This document shows positions 1-12,232 of a DNA stretch of 64,000 nt, in pieces; position 1 is the first letter of the stretch, and every line of letters starts with the position of its first letter. Location: positions 868,001-932,000 of the forward strand of contig CM031558.1 of assembly GCA_018466975.1 (NCBI GenBank), given 5' to 3'. A program made the translations under genes and the position numbers. The notes beneath the pieces were generated by a model that was not told the origin of the DNA, searched no databases, and worked only from the letters and a program-made list of their open reading frames with translations. This stretch comes from Sparassis latifolia. Its lineage: Eukaryota > Basidiomycota > Agaricomycetes > Polyporales > Sparassidaceae.

Positions 1-74
1 ATTTTCAATGTACACCTTTTCTTGTAAGACATAATCAGGTTGCAGCAGCACTTGAATGGCTGAAGTTAAATCAT

Positions 75-515
75 TTGGATTACACTGATCTCGAGATTTC
101 ATATGAGAATTTGCAGAAATATCCTGAGGATGTACCTCCAGTTATTGTCGACTATCACTATGTAGAGTCAAATAAAGATGCTGAGGCAAGTGCAGTGAAT
201 GATATCGAGCCAGACCAAGGTACATTAAAAGGACAGTGTCCATTTACTGTGCATAGTTTGACAAGTGATGAACTTAGTGAACTGCTTAAGAATGATCCAC
301 AGAAAGTTCATGCAAAAGCAATAGCACACTTCAAATAAGGTGGCAAAGTACTTGCAGTTGGACATTCTGAACAGGCTGTATCACTGTACAATAATTCACA
401 ACTATATCCAATATGGTTTGGGTGAATTTGGTAATATCCAAGGAGTTAAGAAAGTATCTGACTGTGAACGAAAGAAGGCAACTAAGAATGGCAAGGTGGA
501 TGGCTTTAAGACAAA
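75..515 (+). pseudogene. Helitron Rep-side N-terminal fragment (copy 1)
   Basis: A reading frame runs from 75 to a TAA at 336-338 and, read through, continues in the same style up to the boundary at 515. It closely matches the minus-strand piece at 30971-31354 (shared stretches include LTSDELSELLKNDPQKV and GGKVLAVGHSEQA). That copy still carries the Helitron-type segment MFPWLFPYGLGGFG, which is partly deleted here. Helitron Rep/helicase proteins carry this region ahead of the Rep nuclease and Pif1-like helicase. The stop is a CAA-to-TAA change relative to CAA at 31265-31267 in the other copy. The fragment ends exactly where the AT-rich element begins at 516, so it is a dead remnant. Confidence 0.72.
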
Positions 516-3500
516 CTTGTGAGGAGTAGGCCACTGCTTTGCATGGCAGAAATGATTCCTGAGGTCCTGTATTCTTGCCTTTCTCTCCTCATCTAAATGT
601 TTTCACATGCATTAATCATTTTGTATTACTTCTTAGTAGTTAATTACTTGTGAAGAGTGGTCCATTGCATTGCATAGCATCTTGTAGTTTTATTCAGTAT
701 TTATTTAAAGGTTTCATCGTTCATATTTACTTAAAACAGTCACTTTAGGTGAAAATCTAGTAAAATTTTATGGGATACTAATAAGTGTAAAAAACTCAGG
801 CCTTTCTTGTTAGTGTATAATTTATGTAACAATTTATTTTCTACAGATATCAAAAAGAAATAAAGTATTAGAATGACTTATAATATTATTTAGAGACTCT
901 AAGTATCATTAATAACTGCACTACAATAATTTAGTATGTTATTCTTCTAATATTTTACTTACAAATGATTTGTAACATCACTGCAATAGTCCAGCATGTC
1001 ATCTATATGTCTATACAAAAAATTTATAAGAAAATGCTAGTGCTTTTCAAACAAAAGCATTATAATAGTCTATAATGTTATTCAATCACTGCTTAGTAAT
1101 GTATAGTAAGCTTTTAATAATATTATACCCTTGACTTACTTATAAGATGTCATTTGATTGTAGTTTATAAAAATCTTATAACAGTATATAAGAGTTTGTG
1201 ACACACTTTATAACAATAATATGTTATGTTATTACATGAGTCTTATAGTCGCCTACCAACTTTTTGCATATTAGTTGATAATCTAGTATAATGTAAATAA
1301 TAAATTATTTGTAGCTGCCCGATAATAGTTTAACATATTGCTAAGTATCTCAGAGTATGATTATCTAAAACATAGCTTAAAAATGATTTTACTCTGTCCT
1401 TTTATCAAAACTATATAAGAATGTCACTAAAAATTGTTAGTACGCCTTTTCTACAAATCACCTTCAAAATTGCTTTAAAATAATACCATTATGTTGTTTT
1501 GCAAAAAGTCTACAAAAACTTAACCCAAAAGATAACTAGTATGCATTTTAAAAGACTCAGCTGAAGAATGGCTTTAAAATGATATTATTATGTCATTTTA
1601 TAAAATTTATACAAAAACATAACCAAAAAGTAATTAGTACACATTCTAATAGACTTGGCTGAAAAATGGCTTCAAAATGATATTACTATGTTGTTTTGCA
1701 AAAAGTATATAAAAAGTGACTAGTATGCATTCTAAAAAACTGAGCTAAAAAATGGCATCAAAATGATGCTACTATATTATTTTATAAAATTTATATAAAA
1801 ACATCCCTAAAAAGTTATTAATATTTATTTTACAAGGATTACCTTAATAGCCTACTATATTATGTAGCTACTTCAAGGTAACTATCTGATAGAACTTTCT
1901 TGGAACTTTAGATTCTATAGTCATGCCATAATTTTTCTGATTTTAAATAATATTTTCTGATTTTTTTCTAAGTGTTTACTCTAATAGGCATCTATGTGAC
2001 AGCAAAAATAGTTGGGTCTCACATGACTCAAATCATTTTCATCCTACAAAAAAATGTCTCAAAGTGTTACCTATATAAGAGTCTACTATGTCATCAGATT
2101 TCTAGTATGTCATCTAATATCCATGTATAAGTGCCTTACAGTAGTCTGACATACTACCTATTATTTTTAATAAAGGACTTACAATGTCCGATAATGTGAT
2201 CTGGTAATGTTTAGTAAACTCCTACAATATCTTACCACATAGTTTACTAACTTTTAGCAAGTTGCTCAGTACTCTAATGACCTTATAATAGCCTGGTATA
2301 CCACCTAATATTTATTTGTAAGGCCTCATAATAGTTTGAAAGACCATCTAGTGTCAGTTTGTAAAAGTCTTACAACAATTTACAATGTCATCTACTAAAT
2401 CCTAATATACCACCTAGAAACCATGAATAGTCTATTATATCTTCTACTGACTCCTAGTATGTCATATAATAAGACCTAGTAAGCATTCTACAATATTTGA
2501 CTACACTGAGTAGTCTGACTTTATAAGAGCCTTACAGTACTTTACACTCACTCTTAATACATAAGAATCACTATAAAATATGACACTAGAAACAGTTACA
2601 AATGTGCCAGTAGGAATCACTACAAAAAATGATGCTAGAAACTGTTACAAATACGCTTACAAGAATCAGTACAAAAAATGTTACCAACCTGCCTATACGA
2701 ACCACTACACGAAATGACACTAGAAACTGTTACAAATGTGCTTATAAGGATCACTACAAAAAATGACACCAGAAACTGTTACAAATGTGCTTATAAGGAT
2801 TACTACAAAAAATGACACCAGAAATTGTTACAAATGTTTCTACAAGAATCACTACAAAAGTTGTTACCAACATGCCTATAAGAATCACTACCAAAAATGA
2901 TACCAGAAACTGTTACTAACATGCCTATATGAAACACTACAAAAAATGACACCAGAAACTGTTACAAATGTGTCTATAAAAACAACTACAAAAAATGACA
3001 CTAGAAACTGTTACAAATATGCTTATAAGAATCACTACAAAAAATAGCACTAGAAACTATTACAAATGTACATATAAGAATCACTACAAAAAAGGCACTA
3101 AAAACTATTACAAATGTGTCTATAAGAATCACTACAAAAAATGATGGTAGAAACTGTTACAAATGTGCTTATAACAATCACTAAACAAAATGACACTAGA
3201 AACTGTTACAAATGTGCTTATAAGAATCACTACAAAAAATGTTACCAATGTGCCTATAAGAATCACTACACAAAATGATGCTAGAAACTGTTACTAATGT
3301 GTCTACAAGAATCACTACAAAAAATGTATACAAGAAATTGTTATTATATTATCTACTAACTCCTAGTATGCCATTTAATAATGTGTAGTAAGTGTCCTAC
3401 AATGTCCCACTATACATTGATAACAGTCTACAAAGTCACCTACTAACTCTTAGTATATTGTCTAGTAGCATTTAGCAAGTCAACAATAGCCTATTACACT

Positions 3501-3990
3501 GGGTCCTAATATACTTTTTAGTATCGGTTTGTAATGAGCTTACAATAGTCTGAACATGTCACCTGATGTCACTTTGTAACTAGTAACCTACAATAGTTCC
3601 TAGTAATCTCTAGTAAATGCCCTAGTATGCAAGTTTATAAGGGCCTTACAATAATTAGATATATCACCTAGTGTCAGTTTATATGATGCTTACAATAGTC
3701 TAGTATACCACCTAGTACCAGTTGGTAAGGACCTTACAGTAGCCTACAAAGCGATATATTGACTCCTAGCATGTTCTATAGTAATGCTTAGTAAGCCTCC
3801 TACAATGCCTTATTATACTGTTTATTGAATTCTAGTACACCCTCTAGTATCAGTTTGTAAGGGCCTCATAATGTTCAGATATGTCATCTAGTTTGTGTTT
3901 GTAAAGAGCTTACTAGAGTCTGAAATGTCACCTAGTATGGGTTTGTAGAGACCTTACAATAGCTCAGACTTGCAAGACCTGTTACAATTG
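516..3990 (-). mobile_element. AT-rich non-autonomous Helitron-like element, copy A
   Basis: The left edge, read on the minus strand, is a Helitron-like 3' end: a GCCA/TGGC-type stem (imperfect in this copy) followed by CTCCTCACAAG and then a host T. The interior is about 3.5 kb of very AT-rich DNA with no credible coding region. It is homologous over long stretches to 28621-29667 and 31977-35050; for example, the CACTTTAGGTGAAAATCTA segment near 740 recurs near 32210. The same 3' end lies behind the helicase ORF at 27854, which ties the family to a Helitron. The right edge is approximate. The element interior includes a degenerate tandem array at about 2560-3350. Confidence 0.66.
2560..3350. 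repeat. Degenerate ~50 bp tandem repeat in AT-rich element
   Basis: About fifteen diverged units repeat the pattern GACACTAGAAACTGTTACAA, then ATGTGCTTATAAG, then AATCACTACAAAAAATG. Unit length is near 50 bp with a few shorter units. A shrunken version with only a few units is present in the related copy at about 34110-34270, so array length has changed between copies. Confidence 0.8.
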
Positions 3991-4192
3991 CTGTCATAAC
4001 CTGTACTTATACCAAAAGTCCGAGCTTGTAGTGCTTTAAAGCTGCCCTACAGCAGTTACTAATGAGGCTGATAACCTGGAAGCTATAGTAGTGCCGGGGA
4101 TACCTGGTGAACAGCTCTTTAGTCCAGAAACAGAAGTGCTGACTTTGAACATTTTCTGCATTTAGTAATTCTTCAGCCACCAGAGCGCTGAG

Positions 4193-4249
4193 AACGAAAA
4201 AAGTGTCGATGCGCGCGATTTTTTGGACTGCATCGACGCTTTTTTCGTT
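4193..4249. repeat. 20 bp-arm hairpin
   Basis: The arms at 4193-4212 and 4230-4249 are inverted copies with one mismatch (AACGAAAAAAGTGTCGATGC pairs with the right arm), separated by 17 bases. It lies between the AT-rich element and the next repeat and may be a relic of element termini. Confidence 0.7.
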
Positions 4250-4305
4250 GTCCGCTCAAACCTTAACCAATTTAGGCAAGTCTCTTGCAATTGGTTCCCA
4301 CACTT

Positions 4306-5238
4306 TCAGCCAAACTTGCAAGGCTTGTAGCTCACTCAATTCTCCTTGGATTTTGATGAACCAAGCATCCATTCTGACCGATGTTTTGAGCTGAATCTGA
4401 TGGTATCACTTTCAGAACACCAGAATCACTTCCTGCAGTGCTACAATCCATTTTGGCTCAAAGCACTTATTTTCACACATCTAGCCAAACTTGCCAGGCT
4501 TGTAGTTCTCTCAATTCTGCTCAGATTTGGATAAACCTCATAGCCATTCTGAGCAAAGTTTTAAGCTGAATCTGATGGTGTTACCCTCAGAACATCAGGA
4601 TCACTTTCTGCAGTGCTACAATCCATTTTCTCTGTTTTCTCTCACTTCTCCTTGTTTCTCCAAGAAAAAAACAATGTGCACTGCCTGTTAAAAATAAAGC
4701 GCCCTATCTAGCATGTTCATGTGCATTTTAAAGTCATTCTCAATTTTTTCTGACATTTATACAATTTTTCTGCACTTCACACTGAGCATTCTAACCCAAA
4801 ACTGAGATATCTCAGCCAGTTTTACTCAGATTTACTTGATTTAAGAGAGCATCATGCTCCATTTCCTTTACAGATTTCAATGGTACTACTTTGTACATGT
4901 TGGGATTAGTATGCGCTTCTATAATTTCACTGACTATGATGCATTGATCCTCTGTGGCTGCTGTGGCACTTCTGTTGATCACTATTTATACAAGTCGTGT
5001 TGGATTCTACTACAGTCACTTTGAAAGACCGACTGTATGCAAGGTGTAGTACAGTAACAACAGGCACTACAAAGTTTGTAGTTAAACCCTAGACCTAACC
5101 CAGAACTAGGGGCATCTGATCCATACAAATTTGTATTGAAAAGTCGTTCTCACACATAGGGGCACTTGGACATGTCCCTCAGAATTTGGTGGAAGGCTCA
5201 TCCCAAGAATGATTCCTTCATACCTCAGGAATCGTAAT
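4306..5238 (+). mobile_element. Dispersed non-coding repeat with hairpin end, copy 1
   Basis: Most of this segment is homologous to 41480-42232, including CCAAACTTGC, AGCTGAATCTGA and the conserved end. Inside, a ~145 bp piece is tandemly duplicated (about 4308-4452 and 4486-4630). The last ~250 bp also match 22431-22690 (inverted) and 48228-48484. The right edge is a hairpin (here TGATTCC paired with GGAATCG) followed by TAA. It abuts the broken DUF6570 reading frame on the opposite strand, so the repeat probably inserted there. No protein-coding capacity is evident. The layout resembles a Helitron or Helentron 3' end, but this assignment is inferred. Confidence 0.55.
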
Positions 5239-6198
5239 TATGTTTTACACATGCAATGAGCATTTTCTCCATCCAAGTGAGATCCTGTAATTGCAGTGGA
5301 ATTGCATCAATCCAAAGTCCATTTGCAAGGGCATCTGTAGGCACTTTACCTTGCTGCAAATATGAAAGACAGTAAGTGCATATGTTGTCACAACTTGGTA
5401 AAACTACTGAGCCAGAAAGTTCTTGTATAGAATCTTGTTCTGTAAAATGTTCTTGTCTAGTTTGAATAAAGTCAGATGTGCATAGCAATGAGAGGTTTGC
5501 TTGCACTTCAGTCAGACTTGTGAGCTCTGTGACAGGCTCTAGCAATGCGCAAACAGTGCAGGCCATTTCTATAAATTGAGATGGGTCAGTATCAGTACAA
5601 AATCCATGAATTGTCTCATATATCAAAGGTATTGGAGGTGGAGCAGGTGGAAAAGCAGTTGTATAAATAGTCTCACTTATTTTAGGCTTTGCTTTCTTTT
5701 CTGTAATCTTTTTACCCAACTTACGATAAGTCTCACTGCGCTGAGCATTGTTCTGAATTGGTTGCACTTTCTGAAAATGAGTAACAAAGTCAGGACACAT
5801 AGTACAAATATGCTCAGAATTGATTCAAGATTGTCTCTTATAAGCCTTTTGCCACTTATACTAAGGCCATGTAACCATCCAATTGTATGCAGAGTATACA
5901 CTGGTAGTCTTTGTGATAGTATAGAAAGTGGTATATCCACCTGAATGATATCTGGATGGAATTGAGATATCTTTGTGGTGTTTTTCAGTAAGTAATCCCA
6001 GAATTTGTATTGATCATCAATATCATATAGCATTGCATTATATGCATGAAGCTCAGCAGCAGACCAGATGCGAGATTTTTTAGGAGCAATACCTCCACCA
6101 TGTACTTTATTATTAATAGTAATCTGAGTTTTGAAGTATAAGAACTTTGGTTGAGACAGTGACTTTGGCTGTATAGAGTTAGTGTAAGCTTGTAGCAC
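5239..6198 (-). pseudogene. DUF6570-type Helitron N-terminal fragment
   Basis: Two overlapping minus-strand frames (about 6198-5800, then 5800-5225) together read as one protein with a frameshift near 5800. The downstream part contains CLSYLQQGKVP, ALANGLWIDAIP and LTWMEKMLIACVKHN, which match the DUF6570 region usually found before the Rep domain in fungal Helitron proteins. The frame stops being Helitron-like exactly at the edge of the repeat ending at 5238, so the gene was cut there. The upstream part includes a stretch reading LSILSQRLPVYTLHTIGWLHG. Recognition rests on recalled family motifs, not a search. Confidence 0.6.
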
Positions 6199-6359
6199 AG
6201 AGAAAGAATGCCCAAATTAGCATCAGATGAGTAAGCTGCAAGTATGGAATCGGTCTGTAAAATAGAACATGTGCAATTGCATATGACAAATGTATGCTGG
6301 AAGGCCTTTTATGAATATATCTTTTCCAGCATGTGTCGGTCAATATTTTATAGTTTAGC

Positions 6360-6480
6360 TGCATGGATCTTTTCAAGAGGGTGTCTGTCTGTACCCTGCA
6401 GTCAAACTGCACAGATCTTTTTGAGAGGGTGTCTGCCTGTACCCTGCGGTCTAGCTGCACAGAAATTTCTGAGAGAGCAT
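6360..6480 (-). repeat. Three tandem 48 bp units
   Basis: On the minus strand the DNA encodes three successive 16-residue units: LSEISVQLDRRVQADT, LSKRSVQFDCRVQTDT and LLKRSMQLNYKILTDT. They lie in an open frame (6179-6568) of unknown meaning. Confidence 0.65.
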
Positions 6481-6599
6481 CTGCCAGCACCCTAGTAACA
6501 TGCTCAAAAGATAATGCAATTTGACTTGAAGTATCTTCTTCAATCAACATAATTTTCTCAGGTATCACAGTTCTTGATTGCCAACAATATAGTTTGCTT

Positions 6600-8476
6600 A
6601 CATTGGAATCACAGTTTATAGTTAACTGCAGCCATCAGACAATTGTAACGACCATGTATTCGAGAAGACAGCGCCATGCAATCAATCCTCCTTCAACAAA
6701 ATACAGACCACCATCAGATTGAGTGACACTGAGTTTGCCCCAGCTTAGTTTTCTACTGGTTAGGGCTGTACAGAACAGCGACAAAAGAACCAAGAAGAAC
6801 CTCATTATTCCAACATGGACAGATGTCACACACTGAATTGAAAGAGAACTTGTTATCTCACTTGCCACTCTCAATACCTTGGAAGAATGCAGTGCAGTCA
6901 TATACCACAACTAAGACTCTGATGTATCAGTGTTACGATCAGAGAATATTGTAGAACAGACATACCATCATCTTGTTGAGTGATGTACTGCCAGCTCAAA
7001 AAAGAACAAGCAAAGTAAAAGAAGACATAAAACAGAATATTGGACATACAATTGCCTGCATAGTCAGAATGCTCCAATGTAGATGGTCTGGTGGACATGG
7101 TGATGTTGTTCTGATAGGTGTAAAAACTGTAGTTGTCACCAATGAATGAGCCAAAGAATGCAACAGTCCACTCTCATTCAAGGCTCATGTATTAATAGGC
7201 TGATATGTGATTGCATAGTAGGCGCTGCATATTATGAGTGAGAAAATGTAAAACAAGAGTAAAATATAACTGAGATGATGAACCGTCGGAAGGGAGGCAA
7301 AGTCTCGTAGGCACCAGCCTTCAGAAGAATCGGATCCATCAAGGTTATGGATGTGACCTGGCACTCAAAGTTATTTTCTTCTTCATCAGTATCTCTGGAA
7401 ACAGTATAAGTTAAAACACAGAGGTGGGTGGAATGTATCAACTCATTCTAAAAGTTAAAACAAATATGGTCATTATTAGAAATGCATCAGAACAAATAAT
7501 GACCCTTACGTTGATCTCCATCTTTCCATCCTTATGATTGCTTTACTAAGGTGGATATTATGAATATATCAGAAAATGTTTATGTTTGCTTACGAGGGCA
7601 ACAGTTTCTGAACATCTGAGCATGAAGGCTGATGAATGTTGTCGTACAAATAGGTTTCAGAATGTATCATATAACAATATAATCAAACATATTTACAGAA
7701 CATCCTCCATCTTGCCTTTAGATCCAGTGGCAGATTTGGTCAGAGACAAGCAGATGCTATTTAATAAAATCAATAGGCAGGTAGATACCTGTGCTATTAA
7801 CATACTCGCAGTCTCTAGGATCATATTGCTTTACTTGCAAGGAAAAATCTTGTCTCTCCTGCTCTGACATCTTCGTCATGGCAAGGTACATTTAAAGTAT
7901 AGTGAAGTGAGATAAGAAAACAACATACGTCATAACATTATAATGATTAAGCTTGGATTGCTCCATCAATGCTTCTGCTTCAGAGTCAGGCTTGCTCTGC
8001 CTGTTGTGACCTTTCTTCATAGGGGAAGATCTGAATAAAATAGTATAAAAATATGAAACAATAGTCAAACTAAAGTTACATACTGTTCTGGCTCTGCCTC
8101 CTTGTCAGAATCAGACATAAACTCGCTTGATGGGTGTATGAGTCACCTTTCGTAACCTATGTATGAGCAAGTCTGAAAATAGCATAAATTGAACTACAAA
8201 CTTGGGCGAAGGACTAATGGGAGTCGGCAAGAGAACGAACACCTTATTCACCTTCTTCTTGAGAATCTCCATGATTTCGGGTTCATTAATTGGTAGGGCC
8301 GCATCACTACAAGATACTCAGACTTGAAGAATAGAAAGACAAAAGACTACAGCATACCTCTTCAAAGACTGCTCGACATCGGAGTCATTGTCCATGAATA
8401 CATCCTTCAGCTTAGCACTACACACATTATAAACACAGTGATTCAAGACTCAGTAACAAAACACTTACCTAGCCAT
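6600..8476 (-). pseudogene. Multi-exon gene of unknown function, copy 1
   Basis: From an ATG at 8476, short exons joined by GT-AG introns read MAS, AKLKDVFMDNDSDVEQSLK, SDAALPINEPEIMEILKKK and onward. Later pieces include MSEQERQDFSLQVKQYDP and, near 7400, a piece reading ELIHSTHLCVLTYTVSRDT. The part from about 7800 down is paralogous to 29668-31976, which keeps a segment that is deleted here. In this copy an in-frame TGA occurs at 7740-7742 where the paralogue has CAA. I recognise no domain. The gene resembles a dispersed agaricomycete family, and the product is probably non-functional. Exon limits are approximate. Confidence 0.45.
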
Positions 8477-8579
8477 CTTGGCAGTGGTATGACCAGACAC
8501 GCGTGAAGCACTTGGATAAATCTGAGGATTAAACTAGTTTCTATCAGCAGTATCAGAGGTGAGGAAGGAGTTCGGGGAG

Positions 8580-9200
8580 GTGGTGGGTGCCATGTGGTGT
8601 CACACGACAACAAGGATGAACAGAGGCCCCGCACTTGAAGCAGGGACCTCAGTGGAATGTCCGCATGCCGACAGTGGCCACCATGGCGATGAGCGATGAA
8701 GACGAACAGAGGCCCTGCACTTGAAGTGGGGACCTCGGCCATGTTCTCTGAAATGTCTGCATGCTGGGGTTGGCCACCATTCCATGGCAGATGGTGTGGT
8801 AGAGGTGGGGAAGGAGTTTGGAGAGGTGGTGAGTGAGGATGAATGAAGCCCCTGCACTTAATGTGGGAGCTTTGGTCATGTCCTCTGGAATGTCCTCATG
8901 CTAGGGGGTGGATGCCATTCAATGGCAGAGGGCAGGGCAGAGGGCCTGGGGACATCCTGGGGAGGTGGTGTGGGTCGTGTTACATGATGACGAGGACAAA
9001 CAGTGCCCATGTATTTGATGCAGGGGCCTCGTTCAGCTCATCTGGCATGTTCTCATGCCAGGCATGGCCACCATTCCACAACAGAGGGTGTGGTAGAGGC
9101 GATGATGATGATGAACGGAGGCCCTAGTTTGATGCAACAGCCTCGGTAGTGTCCTCTGGCACGCCCTCGTGTCAGGGAGGGTGTGTGTTTAATGCCGGAA
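8580..9200. repeat. GC-rich minisatellite with hairpin cores (block 1)
   Basis: Five diverged units are recognisable by a core such as GGCCCCGCACTTGAAGCAGG followed by ACCTC and a GTCCTCTGGAATGTCC-like tail. Cores start near 8628, 8708, 8848, 9008 and 9118. The block is related to the better-preserved array at 44640-45560. Open frames crossing it are compositional artefacts. Confidence 0.65.
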
Positions 9201-10600
9201 GGTAGTGGAGGGGACTGGGAGGTCAGTTCCAACAGGACCTGAGAATGGGAGAGAAGGCGCATGATTATGCATGCCCTAAAGTTCAGTAGAAAGATAAAAA
9301 GGAGAAATAATAGTGTACTCACCTCTAAGCAGCTGGTTGAAGCCCAGGAGGAGGAGAGGAGGAGATCAAAAACCTGAAGTCCCAAGGTCATGTGGACCTT
9401 GAGTCACATTTTGCGCCATATGAAACATTATCATACAGCGCAAGATATGACCTAGAGCGCACCGGACTGCACATGCCCCTGGAGTCACATTTCCGCGCAG
9501 CATGAACTGTGATGCAATGCATTGCACTCTTTCCTCCTCCTTCTATCCTCTGCTGTAGTCCTCTTTCTAGCAGTACAACCTCTGTTCTTTTGCTCAGATA
9601 TCTTTCTGCAGGTGCTTAGCACTGCTCCTCCTTCTATCCTCTGCTGTAGTCCTCTTTCTAGCAGTACAACCTCTGTTCTTTTGCTCAAATATCTTTCTGC
9701 AGGTGCTTAGCACTGCCAAGCTCACTGCCAAGCTCACTACAGGTCTACTTGCAGCTGCCTTGTGATACGCCTTGTTTTAAATCACTCTGCATTGCAGTAC
9801 TCACCTTGCAAGGTGTTGACATTTCAGATTCTGATACACCCAGTTCGACTGCAAGGTACCATTTTGAGGTCACAAAAGTGAACTGAGGTTGCTGCAGGGG
9901 ATCACCTGATAACTAACCTTCAGGGAGGGGGCTTTCCGAGACCAAAAGGCCAAGGAGGCTGAGGTAACCACTTAAGCAGTAAGCAAGAAGGTGTATCAGA
10001 AGACTTTGAACACAACTCACTTAGGTCTGAGCTTATTCCTTTCAATTCTCACTCAACTCTTGGCTATCCCGACTAGCTGGGAGACAAGTTCACTGCAATT
10101 AGTGTTCCTGGCTAAAGCTCATGACTGGGCAACTTGCTTCTTACTTTGGCTTGTTCTGGAGTACTAGAACCTTGTGTATTCTTTTCTTGAACACCGGTGG
10201 TGTGTTGTGTGAAATTGAGTAAGTTCTTTTGCTGTATTTTTGTTATGCAAGCTAACTTTTGATAAATTCAGGTGCAGACTACGTTTGACTCGAGCACAAG
10301 GCGCCCGACCAGTATAGCATGTAGTCATAATCATTCAGGTAAATTTATATGACAGTATTTATGTTTTAAATATAAACTAAGTACGATCAAACAGAAACTC
10401 TTCATTTTTGAACATATGACAACTAGGAGTAATATAAATACCACAACCGGTTAGTTCTCTGCTACCCATTATTTCAATTGTTCACTTATAAAATTATTTT
10501 GTTTTGCAGGCTCTGGCCAAATACCATCGATGCAGAGTTCTCATTTGTCATGGCTGCAACAAAGACTCCAAACCAGGAATGTGGACTGGGAGTGATGTCA
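9201..10600. other. Gene-free stretch with a 91 bp direct duplication
   Basis: No credible gene was seen. A degraded version of the dispersed palindrome lies around 9395-9480, with CAAGGTCATGTGGACCTTG, then GTCACATTTTGCGCC. A 91 bp unit starting CTTCTATCCTCTGCTG is tandemly duplicated (9540-9630 and 9631-9721), with the copies differing at very few bases, which suggests a recent event. Confidence 0.6.
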
Positions 10601-10607
10601 GTTTGGT

Positions 10608-11555
10608 ATGCCAAGATTCGTAACTCCGGCATCTCCGTTTTCAGAAGAGAATCCACCTCCAACATGGGAGCAAAAGTTTCGATCACAGCAGCCATGTCCT
10701 GTGATAGAAAATGATGAACTGTGTCCACCACCACCACCACCTCCCCACCCTTTGTATGCCTACCCACAATCGCCAGTATGGAAATTGAATGTTGAGAGAG
10801 ACAATCGATATACCGCTGGTTGGGTCTTCATGTCAGACCTTAATACATCACGCATTCTGACAGAGGAGCGTCCAAGAATACTGAAGACTGCCAGACCAAA
10901 GGTAGATCCATATATGGAGGATGGAGTCATGAAGATAGATCCCATACTGGGAATGGTTAAAATGCCTGCCGATATTCCATTCGTTCAGACTTTGGATGGA
11001 AATCCTCATGATACCATAACTGTAGCATGTTTACATACTATGGAGTCTCTTAGTCACTATCCCGACTTTGACGAAATTCAGAAACATGTCAATATACTTC
11101 GAAAGTATACTTGGGAAGGCTGTCCAGCTCAAAATGAAGAGCCTGCAGTTCCTCTGGTCTACGCACTTCCAGGTTTGAAGTTAAATAACCTAACCAACCA
11201 AGAGACCAGGAAGGCATGCACGGATGCTTTACTAAACTCTGAGGGCACAGTTTCTGTGGATGGATCATACAGTTTGGCATCGACAGTAGAAGAAGGAAAT
11301 GGCCTGGGTATATTTAAACCAGCCATTCAAGCCACAGGAGCTGCTGCTGCACTATCCATATCTGCGATCACACAGGCGCTAAACGCTCTCTTCTCTCTGA
11401 TTCTACGAAAATGCATCAGTTGTGAAGAATGGACTTGCATGAAGTTCTATCAAATTGACAATAACGTTATTATTGGGTTCAGTGGACTGGATCCTAATAA
11501 TACAAGCTTGCAAATGAATGTGTCTTCAGAATGTAATGACCTCTCCCGGCTTTGA
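10608..11555 (+). pseudogene. N-terminal part of a conserved agaricomycete protein of unknown function
   Basis: A single 315-codon frame has a Pro-rich N-terminal segment (a run of nine prolines near residue 40). The body contains VPLVYALPGLKLNN, ALLNSEGTVSVDGSYSLAS and SGLDPNNTSLQMNVSS. The body resembles a multi-copy agaricomycete family that normally continues for several hundred residues after the LQMNVSS segment. Here it stops shortly after, so I read it as truncated. No known catalytic domain was recognised. A real start may be earlier, through an upstream exon. Confidence 0.45.
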
Positions 11556-12232
11556 GCTTCCCCATCCATGACCAGCATGCTCCAACTGCCGATAATGAAA
11601 TCACATCCAGCGCCAGTACCAACACTCATCCAGATGCATTTTTGATGCTGAATGCCTTCTCACTCCTCCTCGCTCCTCAATCTGATGTTCAGGCTGGCAC
11701 ATGCCAAAGTGTTGCTAGCGATGCACATTCCTCAGGAGCTGATGCAGCAGTGTCAGAACCCATCATCCCTAAGCCTGATAGCCAAGTGGGTCACCCACAC
11801 TCAGGAGGTTACATGCTTAGTGATGAGTTAGGGAGACATGGGTGGGATACTGCAAAGTATGACAAGTTTCTGGTATGAAGCATATCTTGAAATGTTTCCA
11901 AAGACTGTAGCTGACTAGCATGTACAGAAGGACATCGGTGACTTGGCAGTCAAGTATTTGGAATTGGACAAGACAATCTCGAAACAGAAACAGATGATGT
12001 TGGATGCAGTGTATGCCCTGGTACGTTGGGTAGTTGCATATGCGATCAGCACTGATGGTTACAGAACTTCATCAGGCCATGAAGCTCTATCCCCAGCTTG
12101 CACACTACAAGAAGTGCTGGCCGGTCAGAGATGTTCTGAAGACCAAGTTAGGAAACATGACCTACATGACCAAGAAGGATAGGAAGGAGCAGGAGGCCCA
12201 CGCATCTGTAAGTATAGTTTGAACATCAAATG
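11552..12232 (+). pseudogene. Fragment of a second agaricomycete hypothetical family
   Basis: Frames starting at 11552, 11943 and 12034 add up to one decayed protein. It contains GYMLSDELGRHGWDTAKYDKFL, then TISKQKQMMLDAVY, then a segment ending CWPVRDVLKTKLGNM. Frame changes and stops (for example TGA after KFLV at 11876-11878) separate the parts. The pattern matches my memory of a repeated agaricomycete family without assigned function. It lies directly downstream of the preceding truncated frame and overlaps it by four bases. Confidence 0.35.

Noticed and set aside
5080..5100. Telomere-like words (AAACCCTAGACCTAACCC) in the 250 bp module
   Set aside because: Only one or two imperfect units, and the same words occur at each internal copy of the repeat; not a telomere or chromosome end.
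10608..11555. Possible TET/JBP-type dioxygenase linked to fungal KDZ transposons
   Set aside because: No HxD motif or second metal-binding His could be found in the frame; only a general resemblance to an agaricomycete hypothetical family remains.
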